Notes: generated by a model not told the origin, from the sequence alone. Positions 10,842-22,066 are shown, counted from the first letter of the stretch. The stretch is DNA of 64,000 nt from Costus lasius (GCA_027563935.2 CM050453.2:84046665-84110664), one strand, 5' to 3'. Made by a program: numbers and translations.

Positions 10842-11735
10842 GTGGGACCGCCAGCATATAAGCCACCGATTCCCTTTCCACAGAGGCTTGTCAAGGCTAA
10901 ATTGGACAAGCAGTTTGGTAAGTTTTTAGAGGTTTTAAAGAAACTTCATATTAACATCCCTTTCATTGATGCTCTTTCGCAGATGCCGACTTATGCAAAA
11001 TTTCTGAAAGATATCTTATCAAATAAGAGGAAGCTAGAAGATCAAGGGACCGTTGCACTTACTGAGGAGTGCAGCGCCATAATCCAGAACAAGCTCCCTC
11101 AAAAGCTGAAGGACCCAGGCAGTTTTTCCATACCATGCCAGATTGGGGAGATGTCTTTTCAGAGAGCTTTGTGGGATCTAGGAGCAAGCGTTAGCCTCAT
11201 GCCACTATCACTCTGTAAAAGGCTAGATTTATGAGATTTGCAACCAACTAATATTTCCATCCAACTTGCAGACAGATCTGTACGCCACCCAGTTGGTATT
11301 TTAGTGGATGTACCTGTTAAAGTAGGAGATTACTTTATTCCTACTGATTTTATTGTCTTGGAAATTGACGAGGATGACAGGCTCCCTATCATTTTGGGGA
11401 GACCTTTTCTTGCCACTGCAGGCACTGTCATGGATGTCAAGAATGAGAAACTATCTTTGAACATTTGTGGCAATGTTATTCAATTCGATTTAACTGATAC
11501 CTTGAAAAAACCTTCTCTTGCAGGTACATGCTACAACATTGACATTGTGGAGAAAGCTACACAGGATGTTGAGCCACCTTGGAGAGAAGTGGATCCTCTA
11601 GAACTCGCCTTAACGAACTCTGTTGATAAAGATGGAGATGGGGAGGCAGACGAGTACGTTGCATTGTTAGAAAGTGATGTAAGCCCTGTTGGTAAGACAG
11701 AAGAAAATCAGGAGAATCAAGGACAGCAGAAAATT
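10842..11735 (+). pseudogene. Aspartic protease region of element A
   Basis: The retroviral-type aspartic protease would cut the Gag-Pol polyprotein. The catalytic motif Asp-Leu-Gly-Ala-Ser is intact, with the Asp codon at 11175-11177, and is followed by VSLMPLSL. The flap-side block LGRPFLATAG is near 11395. A TGA at 11232-11234 replaces a codon where C has Gly (LGDL). It continues in the gag frame and runs without a gap into RT. Confidence 0.85.
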
Positions 11736-13266
11736 GAACTCAAGAGTTTGCCCAACACTTTGAGATATGAATTCTTGGGGGAAAACTCCATATACCCTGT
11801 GATTGTCAGTGCGGCATTGGACATGGAGCAAACCGAGTTGTTGCTCAATGAACTTCGTCTCCATAGGAAGGTAATAGGTTACTCATTAGATGACATAAAA
11901 GGGATTAACCCTTATGTTTGCATGCACAGGATCCTATTGGAAGACAACTGCAAACCTTCCATGGAGTTCCAGCACTGACTAAACCCGCATCTAAAGGATG
12001 TAGTGAAGAAAGAAGTGCTCAAACTATTAGATGCCAGAGTTATTTATCCAATCTCAGACAGCTCTTGGGTGAGTCCCGTACATGTTGTACCCAAGAAAGG
12101 CGGTGTCACAGTGTTAAAGACCGAGGCAGACGAGCTGATACCTACGCGCACAGTCACGGGACATAGAATGTGCATAGATTACAGAAAATTGAATTCGGCC
12201 ACGCAAAAGGATCATTTCCCTTTTCCATTTATAGATCAGATGTTAGATAGATTGGCGCATAATTCTTATTTTTATTTTTTGGATGGCTTTTCAGGTTTCT
12301 TCCAGATCCCTATCCACCCGGATGACCAGGAGAAAACAACTTTTACATGTCCCTACGGCACATATGCGTATCGAAGAATGCCCTTTGGCCTCTGCAACGC
12401 CCCCCGCGACCTTTCAGCGAGCAATGATGGCCATATTTTCTGATTTTAATGAAGAATTCATGGATATATTTATGGATGATTTTTCTGTATATGGTTCTTC
12501 ATTCCATCATTACTTGTCTCATTTGTCTAAGGTTTTGCAGAGGTGCGAAGAGGTGAACCTAATCTTGAACTGGGAGAAGTGCCACTTCATGGTCAATGAA
12601 GGCATTGTCCTTGGGCACCTAGTATCTGAACGAGGGATAGAGGTGGACAGAGCGAAGATTGAAGTCATTGAACATCTCAAGCCGCCTACATCAGTGAAGG
12701 GGATCAGGAGCTTTCTTGGACACGCCGGCTTCTACAGAAGATTTATTAAAGATTTTTCTAAGATAGCTCGCCCCTTAACTAATCTACTCACTAAACATGC
12801 TATGTTTTGCTTTGACAGGAACTGCGAGGAAGCCTTCTCGAAACTCAAGGATGCATTAATCTCTGCTCCAATAATTCAACCCCCAGATTGGTTGCTACCT
12901 TTTGAGCTGATGTGTGATGCTAGAGACCAAGCTGTTGGGGCGGTCTTGGGACAGAGGAAGGATAAGAAGCTTCATGTCATCTATCATGCCAGTCGCACAC
13001 TTGATGACGCTCAGATAAATTATGCGACTACGGAGAAGGAGTTGCTAGCAATTGTCTTTGCTTTTGATAAGTTTCGCTCCTACCTTGTTAATTCAAAAGT
13101 AATCGTGTTTACTGATCATGCAGCTATAAAATACCTGATCAACAAGAAGGACGCAAAGTCAAAGCTCATTCGATGGATCCTCCTCTTGCAAGAATTCGAT
13201 AAAGAGATCAGAGACAAGAAGGGGAGTGAAAATCTGGTGGCTGATCATCTTTCCAGACTTGACCAC
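11736..13266 (+). pseudogene. Reverse transcriptase and RNase H of element A (one stop, one frameshift)
   Basis: RT copies the element RNA to DNA and RNase H removes the template. Visible blocks: LRYEFLGENS near 11760, DSSWVSPVHVVPKKGG near 12057, the motif-A Asp in [12 protein letters not shown] near 12280, [12 protein letters not shown] near 12370, and FMDD at 12469-12480. RNase H shows [10 protein letters not shown] near 13110 and ADHLSRL near 13240. A TGA lies at 11976. One extra C in the run 12400-12405 (six C's in GCAACGCCCCCCGCG) shifts the frame by one; after it RT continues intact to the RNase H end. All active-site Asp residues I can identify are kept. Confidence 0.9.
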
Positions 13267-14652
13267 AACGTAGACAAAGAAATTGATACACAATTAGAGA
13301 TTAACGATACATTCCCTGAAGAGCACCTTTATGCCTTATTAGATCAACAAGTCCCATGGTATGCATATTTTGTTAATTACATTGTGTCTAACATTTTTCC
13401 TCCAGACCTCACTTTTCAGAGGAAGAAGCGGTTTCTACATGATGTAAAGTTTTATTATTGGGACGAGCCATATTTATACCAGAGGTGTGCGGACGGATTG
13501 TACAGATGATGCGTGCCCGAGGATGAGATACAAGATGTGTTAACCCATTGCCATGCTTCACCTTTTGGAGGACACGCGGGGGCTTCTTAAACAGCTTTTA
13601 AAGTTTTACAGTTTGGTTTATATTGGCCCTCCATATTCTATGATGCTAAACGTTTTGTTTCCACTTGTGACAGTTGTCAACGGACTGGAAACTCATCAAA
13701 AAGGGACAAGTTGCCACTCAACAATATCATGGAGGTAGAAATTTTTGATGTATGGGGGATAGACTTCATGGGCCCCTTCCCCTCTTCATGTGGAAAATGG
13801 TACATCTTGGTCGCCGTTGACTACGTGTCGAAGTGGGTTGAGGCATCCGCTGAAGCTACAAACAATTCTAGAGTCGTTATGAGGTTTATGAAGTGAACTA
13901 TCTTCCCCCGGTTTGGAGTCCCACGCTTTCTGATCAGCGATGGCAGCTCCCACTTTATTGAGTAAAGGTTCAGAGCATTATTGAAAAAGTATGGTGTATG
14001 ATACAAAATTGCTACGCCCTACCATCCTCAAACTAGTGGTCAGGTAGAGGTCTCCAATAGAAAAATCAAACAAATTTTTGAGAAAATTGCATCGTGATCA
14101 TGGAAGGATTGAGCGATAAAATTACCCGATGCTTTATGGGCGTATAGGACGGCATTTAAGACGCCCCTTGGTATGTCTCCTTTCCAACTTATTTATGGAA
14201 AATCATGTCACTTACCTGTTGAACTTGAGCACAGGGCGTATTGGGCTATCAAACAAATCAACTTTGATTTCAAGAACGCCGGTGAAAGGAGAAAGCTTCA
14301 ACTTGATGAATTGGAAGAATTGCGCCTTTTTGCCTATGAGAATGCCAAGAGCTACAAAGCACGCACCAAATTTTGGCACGACAAGCGCATAACAAAGAAA
14401 GAATTTCATGAGAGGGATAAAGTACTTCTGTTTAATTCATGACTTCGATTGTTTCCAGGAAAGCTACGAACGAGGTGGTCCGGTCCTTTCACAGTTCAGA
14501 AAGTTCAACCTTATAGTGCTATCACGATTTGGACAGAACGAACTGGGAGCTTCACAGTAAACGGGCACCGCCTTAAGCACTACTTTGAAGATGAGCGGGT
14601 CGAAAGAGAGGAAATTCTAGCTCTTTCAGACTCCCCGGATTTGCAACCTTGA
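13267..14652 (+). pseudogene. Integrase of element A
   Basis: Integrase would insert the DNA copy. The zinc-binding part ends with CDSCQRTGN near 13670. The core has [10 protein letters not shown] near 13755 (first Asp), LISDGSSHF near 13930 (second Asp) and [13 protein letters not shown] near 14020 (Glu). The C-terminal part includes [17 protein letters not shown] and ends SDSPDLQP before a TGA at 14650. The frame is broken by stops at 13507 (TGA), about 13588 (TAA), 13894 (TGA), about 13963 (TAA), about 14000 (TGA), about 14095-14110 and about 14440. It is the most decayed part of this pol gene. Confidence 0.88.
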
Positions 14653-15705
14653 AAACTCTTATGGTCGAGCTACCGACCCTAAATTAGCGCTCTTGGGAGG
14701 CAACCCAAGTTTTTGCATAATTTTTAGTTTTTAAGTAAAGTTTCCCTTTGATATTACTTAATGTTTTAGACTGTTGCTTTCTTTTTCATTTTATTTTTAG
14801 TTTTCTAGAAGGGATTGCTACTGAATTGATGCCTCTTTACGATGTAGGATGAAGATGGAGCATGTAGGAATTTTTCCAGAATTTTCCTAGAATTTTTGGG
14901 CATATCAGTTCAAATCATGGCCTGGTGAACCCCACGGGGTTCACCCGTGAAGTGCACTGTGCAGGCGCCCAGGATTGTGTGTTCAGTAAGTTTCACAGCC
15001 AGGTGAACCCCACGGGGTTCACCAGATTTTCAGCATGCGTAGAAAACAACCAGTGAGCTTCACAGGCAGGTGAACCCCACGAGGTTCACCATCTTTCCGA
15101 ACTCCAGAAAATGTCTAGTAAGCTTCACGGGTCGGTGAACCCCAGCGGGTTCACCCGTGCTTCTATTGCTTCAGCCCGAACACAGTGAACATCACGGGCT
15201 AGTGAACCCGGGCGGGTTCACTGGTTTTCTAACCCTGTGTTCACCCGAAACTAGGGCATCGAGCGTGACTCTTGCGCACCGCCTCATGTGCCGACGAAGA
15301 TCATCCGATCACGCCACCCTCTTGTCCTTCCAGCACATGGAGGAGGTTCGCAAGGGTTAGATCTAAGTTTCTATATCGGGTTTCTTCTTCAAACGACACT
15401 AGATCTTCGTTTCGCAAGTTTCTTTGAGCTTTTCAGCCGACTCGCCGCCGCCTCCCAATTCCGACGGAGCCGACCAAATTGCGCCGCCTCGTCTCCCTCT
15501 TAGCACTCGAAGAAGATCTCCAGAGGTTTGATCCAACTTTTCCCTTCATCCAGTCGGGTTACTTCTCCAATCGGTTCCAGATTTCCTTTCCGCTAGTTTC
15601 TCCGAGTTTCTTTTTCAGTCGGTCCACCGCCTGTGTTTTCTCTGTGCCTCCTACGGGACCTTCTCACCAGAACTCGCCAACCTCTTCCGATCACTGTCAA
15701 CCACC
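14653..15705 (+). other. Spacer between pol and downstream ORF of element A, with palindrome array
   Basis: The spacer starts with the block GCTCTTGGGAGGCAACCCAAG (about 14679-14699), itself an inverted repeat found at the pol end of A, B, C and E. It then carries five GGTGAACCCC...GGGTTCACC palindromes starting at 14924, 15002, 15069, 15134 and 15201, a period of about 65 bp. The remainder up to 15705 is C/T-rich with no convincing gene. Confidence 0.75.
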
Positions 15706-15747
15706 ATGCCTCCAAGGACTAAAGTTATGGCTGCCAAACAGACCTCA
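15706..15747 (+). pseudogene. Downstream (env-position) ORF of element A, first 14 codons
   Basis: ATG in the good context CCACCATGCC, then PPRTKVMAAKQTS. The solo LTR interrupts it directly after codon 14; reading resumes in the same frame at the second copy of the TSD (17589). C and E have comparable basic starts (MAPRRK and MPLRKR). Confidence 0.75.
15743..15747. repeat. Target-site duplication CCTCA, left copy
   Basis: Identical to 17589-17593 and directly outside the solo LTR ends. Confidence 0.9.
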
Positions 15748-17588
15748 TGATGTCTCGTATTTTTATAGTCTTTTAGACTAATATTTACCAGTAAATCGAG
15801 ACCTATTTTCACGTATTTTCATCTCTTTTCGGCTTATTTCATTGATTTTCTTCAGAAGCTTCACTTCTTATCATGTTGATAAATACAGGATAATTCAGTC
15901 ATTTCTGGAGCTATTTGGAGGTATATTTACGTTCCCGAGTGAATCAAGAACCTTGACGAGAAGTTTCACTTCAAACGGAGCTGATTTCCAGAATTACGGC
16001 CGAGGCCATAATCTGCATTATGAGCATAGATTCCTGTTTGAATTCTCAAGAAGCTCGTTTTCACTCAAGCTTAATCATACTCCAAAGACGTGCCTTTGAT
16101 TTTCTCATCGGAAGTCATTCGGACGATAAAATCTTCGATAGACAACATTACGGGTATAGTCATAATTTCAGCTTGCTCATAATATTCACACCGGCAACTT
16201 CTGATGTCAAACTATGGCTGGAATCAAAGACAAGTGAAAGGTCAACTCGCCCACAAAATTTCAGACGAAACAGAGTTTTCTACCAAAATTATGGGTGTGG
16301 CCATAATCTTCATTACACCCGTAATCTTCAACATGCATATTAATGGGCCGCATTAAATTGGCCATAACTCACTCGTTTTAACTCCGTTTTGGGCGTTCTT
16401 GGAGTCAAAACAACGAGTATTTAAAGGCCTATAAGTGCATGAAGATTCCAAGAGTCGAAGAGCATCGGAGTAATAATTACGGGCATGCCCGTAATGATAA
16501 TTACAGGCGTAATTACCCCCTGCGTAGCCAAACTTAAAAGGGTCATAACTTTGTCATTATAGCTCCATTTTGGACGTTTAAGGTGTTAAAACGTAGATAA
16601 TTAAAAAGGGCTTTAATTCTAGCATATCAAAGGGCACCTCCAAAATGATAAAAGGGGCCAAATTCACTGAAGAAAGCAGCACCCAGTTGGGGCTCAAGGT
16701 GGGCTAGTGAGTTTTCCAAAGAGAAGTTCATGGAGACTACAAGGGAGGAGGAAGGAACCATGCATCACTCTAGAAGACTTGAAGGAATGTTGCAAAGCTT
16801 ATGCAGAGAGTTTGCTTCCTCTTTCTTTTATCTTCTCTTTAGTTTCTTCTGTTCCTTTAGGGATTTGTACTGAATCGATGCTATGATAGCATAATCTATT
16901 TAATCGGAACAAGAGTGTAATTGAGTTGTTTGGATGTTATTTTCTAACTTGTTTTCTCGTAGCAATGAAAATTTTATCTTGTGTTTATTCGATCTGTGCT
17001 GTTTTACTGCTAGTATTGCATTGGCCATGCAATTACTTTTCTCGGGCGCCGCAAGAAGGACCGAAAGGTGAATTATGACACGAGATCTGCCTTATCGAAC
17101 ATGCTCTGAGAGGTCAAGAATTAGGGCCATATTTTTGTGAGGAACTTTAAAATATCTCTGAACCCAATGGATCAATCTAGGTACAATGAGTCACGAAAGT
17201 AGGACGCCGATCTAGATTGATACCGGATTACGCCGTCGAAAGAGGGTAATCTCTACCATTAGATATTTCCTTGAATACTTTTAAAATTGCGTTGTTATGA
17301 TTTTATCTTGTTTGAGTTTAAGATCTATCAACGAGATGCGCTCGAAGTTCCGATGTCTCTAAACCTTGTTTTCTATCCAAAACTTTCACTTGCTTAATTC
17401 GGCTAGCAATTGTATTTAGTTGTAGGTTGATTTGTTTTATAAAAATCCAAAACATTCTCCTAGTTGTCTAGCTTTTTGATTCGTAATCACTCGGTACTTG
17501 ATCACTGTCCCTATGGGATCGACATCTTAAGTGCTACTACGACAAAGCCGTCACACTTGCGGTTAGTAGTACAGTATAGTACACAACA
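15748..17588 (+). mobile_element. Solo LTR (element H), 1841 bp, inside A's downstream ORF
   Basis: Starts TGATGTCTCG and ends GTACACAACA, with perfect CCTCA duplications on both sides and no internal region. This is the product of recombination between the two LTRs of a former element. The general LTR build of A, C and D is recognisable: a palindrome array (about 15995-16500, ATTACGGGCATGCCCGTAAT type) in the first half and a TGGGATCGACATC block near the end. No gene is seen; open frames within it are not convincing. Confidence 0.92.
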
Positions 17589-17593
17589 CCTCA
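17589..17593. repeat. Target-site duplication CCTCA, right copy
   Basis: Matches 15743-15747 across the solo LTR. Confidence 0.9.
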
Positions 17594-19065
17594 CGCCCTC
17601 AACTGGCGCTATCTGATTCGTCCGCCATCAACGATGAGGAGTATGAGCCTACGCCTACACCTCCATCTCGCCGACCATCTTCGGCGGCGACTCCAGGCTC
17701 TTCTTCCTCTCGCCATGGGCGCACTCCTTCCAGCCGATCACAGCCATATGCCTCTCCCCCGAACGAGTTCAGGATTATCTTTCACGACGCTAACCAAGAA
17801 CAACGCTATCAGATATTGCGCCAGTGTTGGGTCCTCAACACGAGGTATCTTGACAGAGGTACACTACAGATGCTTGGGATGCTTGATGACATCGGCATGA
17901 TGTATGTTGTAGTGGGTTTGGAGCAGTTACAGCGACTATTTTCTCCCACCTATGTTGGCGTGACTTGGAATTTCTGAGTTCTATGGAAGTGAAAGCCAAT
18001 CCTATTCTCGAGGATGATCCAGGACGTTTGACATTTCGGTTGGGTAACATCAAACATACCCTCACTCTCTCACAATCGCGTGGTATTTTTGGTTTTCCGG
18101 AGCCTTGTGTTCGCAGGGTCGCAATTGAGTTCAGTGAGCAGGGTTTTTGGGGCGAAATTACTAATGAGCACATCTATTCCGCTCGCGTGGCTCGTGCATC
18201 CAGCTTATGAAACCCAGTGATCAAGTACGTCCACTACGTGCTGGCCCACACTCTATTTGGCCGCGGTGAGAGCAATGGTATGGTTCGTCAGACCGAGCTA
18301 TTTTATCTCTGGTGTATGCTTCACAATTTTAGAGTGGACTCTAGGTATTATTTGGCAAAGCAATTCAGCCGCGCCACCCGTTCATCGAAAGGAGCAATTG
18401 TGATCGGCGGCTTGATCACACCTTTGGCAGTTTCTTTGGGCATCATCCCATACGGCACACTGGAAGGTACTGGCAGCAATAGGCTTGACATCGAGTCTTG
18501 CGTTGCCATGAAGCTGATTGTTCATAGTGGCGATTCCTATTGCATGACATTCAAGGGAAGCCAATTTTATCTACCATTACCGAACCCAGAGCGCACATCA
18601 GTCAGAGTGCGAGGAAACTAGAGCATCTAGCCAGTTGAGGAGGCACAGCCAGATCCAGTCGACACCGCACCACCAGCTCCAGGCACCTTTTCTTTTGGTG
18701 GCACCTCCTCTCACGATTCTATGATATCTATGCTACAGGAAATTAGGGAGGAGAAGCTCCATCAACAAGAAATAATTGACCACATGGATACCACCATCTC
18801 TTACATGCAGCAAGATTACGCCACCAGATGGGAATCCATGGAGTCACATATGCAGAGACAGCACAAAATGATGGGATCCGTTTGGGAGAAGCTATCGAGC
18901 ATGGATGAGAGACTCGCCTTCCTCAATGAAGAGAACATGACTCGCATGGACATCTCCTCAAATAGCACTTTTCCTTCAGATGAGGAGGTTGAGCTAGATT
19001 ATAGTGCACGTGGGAAGAAGAAAAGCTCGAGAGCTTCTGGCTCTCACTCACGCAAAAAGAAGTAG
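17589..19065 (+). pseudogene. Downstream (env-position) ORF of element A, main part
   Basis: The product is of unknown function and resembles the Athila ORF-1 type of plant retrotransposon protein (PF03078-like, from memory of the family; not searched). Shared blocks with C, D and E are NTRYLDRGTL near 17838, SPTYVGVT near 17947, FRLGN near 18035, FGFPEPC near 18088 and GGLITPLAVSLG near 18410. A coiled, Met/Gln-rich stretch and a Lys/Ser-rich basic tail follow (GKKKSSRASGSHSRKKK). I see no signal peptide or membrane segment, so a true envelope role is not supported. A lost base near 17970 shifts the frame; stops lie at 18208 (TGA), 18619 (TAG) and about 18631 (TAG). Confidence 0.78.
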
Positions 19066-20232
19066 CTGCTCCCGGACATTCGTTTCAGCATCCACTCCTC
19101 TCACATCATGGTATTGCATAGAGGATTATGCAAACTTTTAGAGTGGGTGAGCTGCCTTTACTCTGGTTTCTTGTGTTTCTTTTCTATGACTGTGACACCT
19201 TGACTTTGTTATATTCGGATTGATACTTTGTGATGGATATTATGTGGCATTGTATCTTATATGCCATCATATTCATGGGCCTGGTCCACATCTTCAGGCC
19301 CCACCATGTGACTGTATGACATTATTTTCATGTTTATTTCCTTTGCTATGGTGATTATGCTTTTCATACATGCTGTGTAAATTTTTTTCCATGAATTTGC
19401 ATGTGTCGTCTTGTCCTATGAAAGCTATTTCGAAATTTTTAAAAGTTGAATGCATGTTTGGTTAGGAATAATCAAATATTGTTGATAATACCTCCTTGTT
19501 AGGGATACTTTTTGATCATATCCATATGTTCTATGATTTAGAAATCTTGTAATTTGAATTGATTTGAGTTGTTCACTAGTGGGTCAAACATTTCTATGAT
19601 TGTTTAAATCAACTCAAGCTTGCATCTTACATGAGAATCGTATTGAGATACATACTCTCTTAGTTATTCTTTCAATTCCTTTCTTTTGTTGCGGAAACAC
19701 TACATTTGTCAAAAATGATATGTGATCAACTGCGGAGCATGTTTATAAAAAAAAAAAAATTTCACACACCCTTAGATTCCTCTACTTGGCACTGTGCAAA
19801 ATTGGCAGTGGTACCGAAGGACATGAGTTAAAATCTAAGAGATGTGAAGTTGAAATCAATGAAAAGACTCCTCTACTTGGCATTGCGAAAAATTGGCAAT
19901 GGTACCTTAGGTTATGAGTTGAAGTCCAATGCAATAATCAGTATATCATACTCTACATAAAACATATGAGTAAACCCCAACGATTTGATTTGGAAGGATT
20001 AGAATTGCAAAAGTGTAGTGTGTAGGCTTGATTGAATCCTATGCTTGTTGCTTACTAGGTTGTTTAGCAGCTAGTTATTGTGGGATCAAACTGTTGAACA
20101 CTTGAAGCAACCATTTACTTAATTTCTCCTGATTAGATCTTGGATTGCTATTGAATGTTTTTTCTAACCTGGGAGTATATCTCAGCACAAAAGATTACTC
20201 TTATACTTATCTTGTATTTCATCTTATTTTTA
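19066..20232 (+). other. 3' untranslated stretch of element A
   Basis: AT-rich, no gene. It carries the hairpin pair at 19785-19910 and ends in the PPT-adjacent hairpin. The A-run at 19747-19759 is internal and not a poly(A) tail of a LINE. Confidence 0.7.
19785..19910 (+). repeat. 3' hairpin pair of element A
   Basis: Two units, 19785-19819 and 19876-19910. The first pairs CTTGGCACTG with CAGTGGTACCGAAG (bulge GTA); the second pairs CTTGGCATTGC with GCAATGGTACCTTAG. The change CACTG/CAGTG to CATTG/CAATG keeps the stem, which is a compensatory pair. Confidence 0.75.
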
Positions 20233-20271
20233 TTGCTTGAGGACAAGCAAAGATTTTAGTCTGGGGTATTT
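20233..20271 (+). promoter_or_regulatory. PPT-adjacent hairpin and polypurine-like tract of element A
   Basis: TTGCTTGAGGACAAGCAA (20233-20250) forms a 7-bp stem; AGTCTGGGGTATTT follows, directly before the LTR start at 20272. This is the expected site of plus-strand priming. Confidence 0.75.
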
Positions 20272-21770
20272 TGATGCCTTGCATTTTAGTAGTAATTTTC
20301 ATGGATATTTCATGCTAATTCTAGGCTTATTTTAATACTTTCATGCCCTTTTTAGGCTAAATTACTTGATATCTTCAGAATCTTCACTTTTTGGCACTTT
20401 TATGGAATTTCAGGTAAAAACGCCCTTTTTCAACATATTTTGAAGATTCTAAGGCCATGGGAAGATTTCTTGTATGAAGACAAGGTCACACGTCAAATTT
20501 GGGCTTAAACGGAGTTAGCCTGAAAAATACAGCCACATGGGGTTCACCGGATCTTTCGCCAGGCTGCAGGAACTTCACAGTGAGAATCACGGCCAGGTGA
20601 ACCCCACCGGGTTCACCGGATTTCCTGAAGGCCAAAATCAGTCTAGAGAGAAACACGGCTAGGTGAACCCCGCGGGGTGCACCGAGCTTCTATTCGCCCA
20701 AACTCACAGAAGGAATCACGGGCAGGTGAACCCGGCGGGGTTCACCCGTGATTCTAACCCAGTCACGCACGAGACCGTGTTCCACTCGGTTTTTCCTTAA
20801 TTTCTCACTCATTTGAAGTCCAAATTTGGCAAGTGAGGTGTCTATAGAAAGCTCTTTTGGAGGTGAACAGATGGAATATAAAAGCCCTAATTTTTCTTAC
20901 ACTATACATCGAGCATTCACGTGAAGAAGCGGCATGGGAGGAAGAACACGGTGACAGAGGCGACTTTTGGAGATTTTCGGAGATTGAGACACAGGATCAT
21001 CATGATTTCTTTAGGATTTCTTCAGTTCATCATCTCCTTCCCCTTAGCTTCATTTTCTTATACTTTTCATTTCATTAAAAGAGAGATTTTGAGCGTTTCA
21101 ATGACGATTGTAGCGTAAACCCTATTTCGGGGCTTGGTGGAAACCCTTTGATGATTTTAATTGCAAACTTTGTATCTATTTATGTTATTTGGTATGAATT
21201 ATGAGCATATTTTACTTTGACATATTTATTTCGTGGTTTTACCTTGGCCGAGTGATTTCGCGTGTTAGCCGTTATGATTCATATCGAGAGAAGGATCGTA
21301 AGGGTTGAACCTCTGAGTTAAACTTGCGAGACCTCGACACGAGAGTGCTTGGTGTTCGCTCGAGGATTTCATAGTCTACCATAGAGCTCATTGGGTTCGT
21401 CTTAGAACGATCCACCGTGAGAGTAGGAGGTCGGTCTAAAACGAACACCGGGTTGTATCACTCGAGAGAGGGTACCTTGTACCCTAGGGTTAGACTCCTT
21501 GTGCAAAACCAATAAACCAAATAACTAATATCTTTCTTGTGCGATTAAGATTATCATCGTGGTGGAAGCCATAGCCCTGAATTCTCTCTTATATTTTTTC
21601 TCTACCGAAGTAGTTGCACTTGTTTGTTTTCGATTTTCGTCTTCAAAAACCCACGTTTTGATTCGCCTAGCTATTAGGACTCGGATTTTCTAGTATTCAG
21701 CCTTGTTCCCTATGGGATTCGACATCTTTTATATTACTTCGACATATCTGTGCACTTGCGGAACATGTCA
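20272..21770 (+). repeat. 3' LTR of element A, 1499 bp
   Basis: TGATGCCTTG...GAACATGTCA. It holds palindromes at 20596, 20662 and 20725 plus a half-site near 20538 (about 65-bp spacing), a TATA box at 20877-20884, and the CCCTATGGGATTCGACATC block before the end. The next bases, ACGCC, belong to element D. Confidence 0.92.
20877..20884 (+). promoter_or_regulatory. TATA box in A's 3' LTR
   Basis: TATAAAAG followed by CCC, matching 8199-8206 in the 5' LTR. Confidence 0.6.
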
Positions 21771-22066
21771 ACGCCCTCTTACACACCCGTGCAATGAACC
21801 CTAGATCGCCATCGCTGTTCCGATCCACCACCTCCGTCACTCGATCGACCTCCGGTGACTCACCATCGACTTCTCCAGGCTTCGGCGAATCTTTCGCACA
21901 AATATTTGGCACCGATCCGTGCCTCCTGTCGCCGGTTCGCCGCTGCTTCGTTTTCCGCCGCAGCCTGCAGATTTGTCGCATCCGACCTTGCCTCTTCACC
22001 GCTGACGTCTTCGATCACTCCTCCATACCTTTTTGTCCTTCCCCATCAGCTTCCCACCACTCCAGC
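21771..22066 (+). other. Spacer upstream of element D's downstream ORF
   Basis: C/T-rich, no gene seen. It corresponds to the last part of the pol to downstream-ORF spacer in E (34600-34894). Element A has been inserted at its left edge, so D's gag-pol lies outside the window. Confidence 0.65.

Larger units (their letters stand above)
1..21770 (+). mobile_element. LTR retrotransposon A, Ty3/gypsy Athila-type; 5' end lies outside the window
   Basis: The parts in order are: 5' LTR (1-49 plus 7921-9041, split by element B), tRNA-Asp PBS, gag, protease, RT, RNase H, integrase, palindrome-rich spacer, downstream ORF (split by a solo LTR), 3' untranslated stretch with hairpins, PPT and 3' LTR (20272-21770). 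Window base 1 aligns with base 20561 of the 3' LTR, so about 289 bp of the 5' LTR is missing on the left. Element A interrupts the region upstream of element D's downstream ORF. Its right flank begins ACGCC; the matching left duplication cannot be seen. All genes carry stops or a frameshift, so A is autonomous in layout but dead as it stands. The Athila lineage is inferred from the PBS type, the FMDD motif and the extra ORF after pol. Confidence 0.9.

Noticed and set aside
14924..15230. Possible CRISPR array
   Set aside because: Regular 65-bp spacing of a 22-bp palindrome looks array-like, but this is plant retroelement DNA, the spacers are related to each other, and there is no cas gene.
19747..19759. 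Poly(A) tail of a LINE or processed pseudogene
   Set aside because: The A-run lies inside A's 3' region, in line with B- and D-type 3' regions, with no LINE domain or target duplication.
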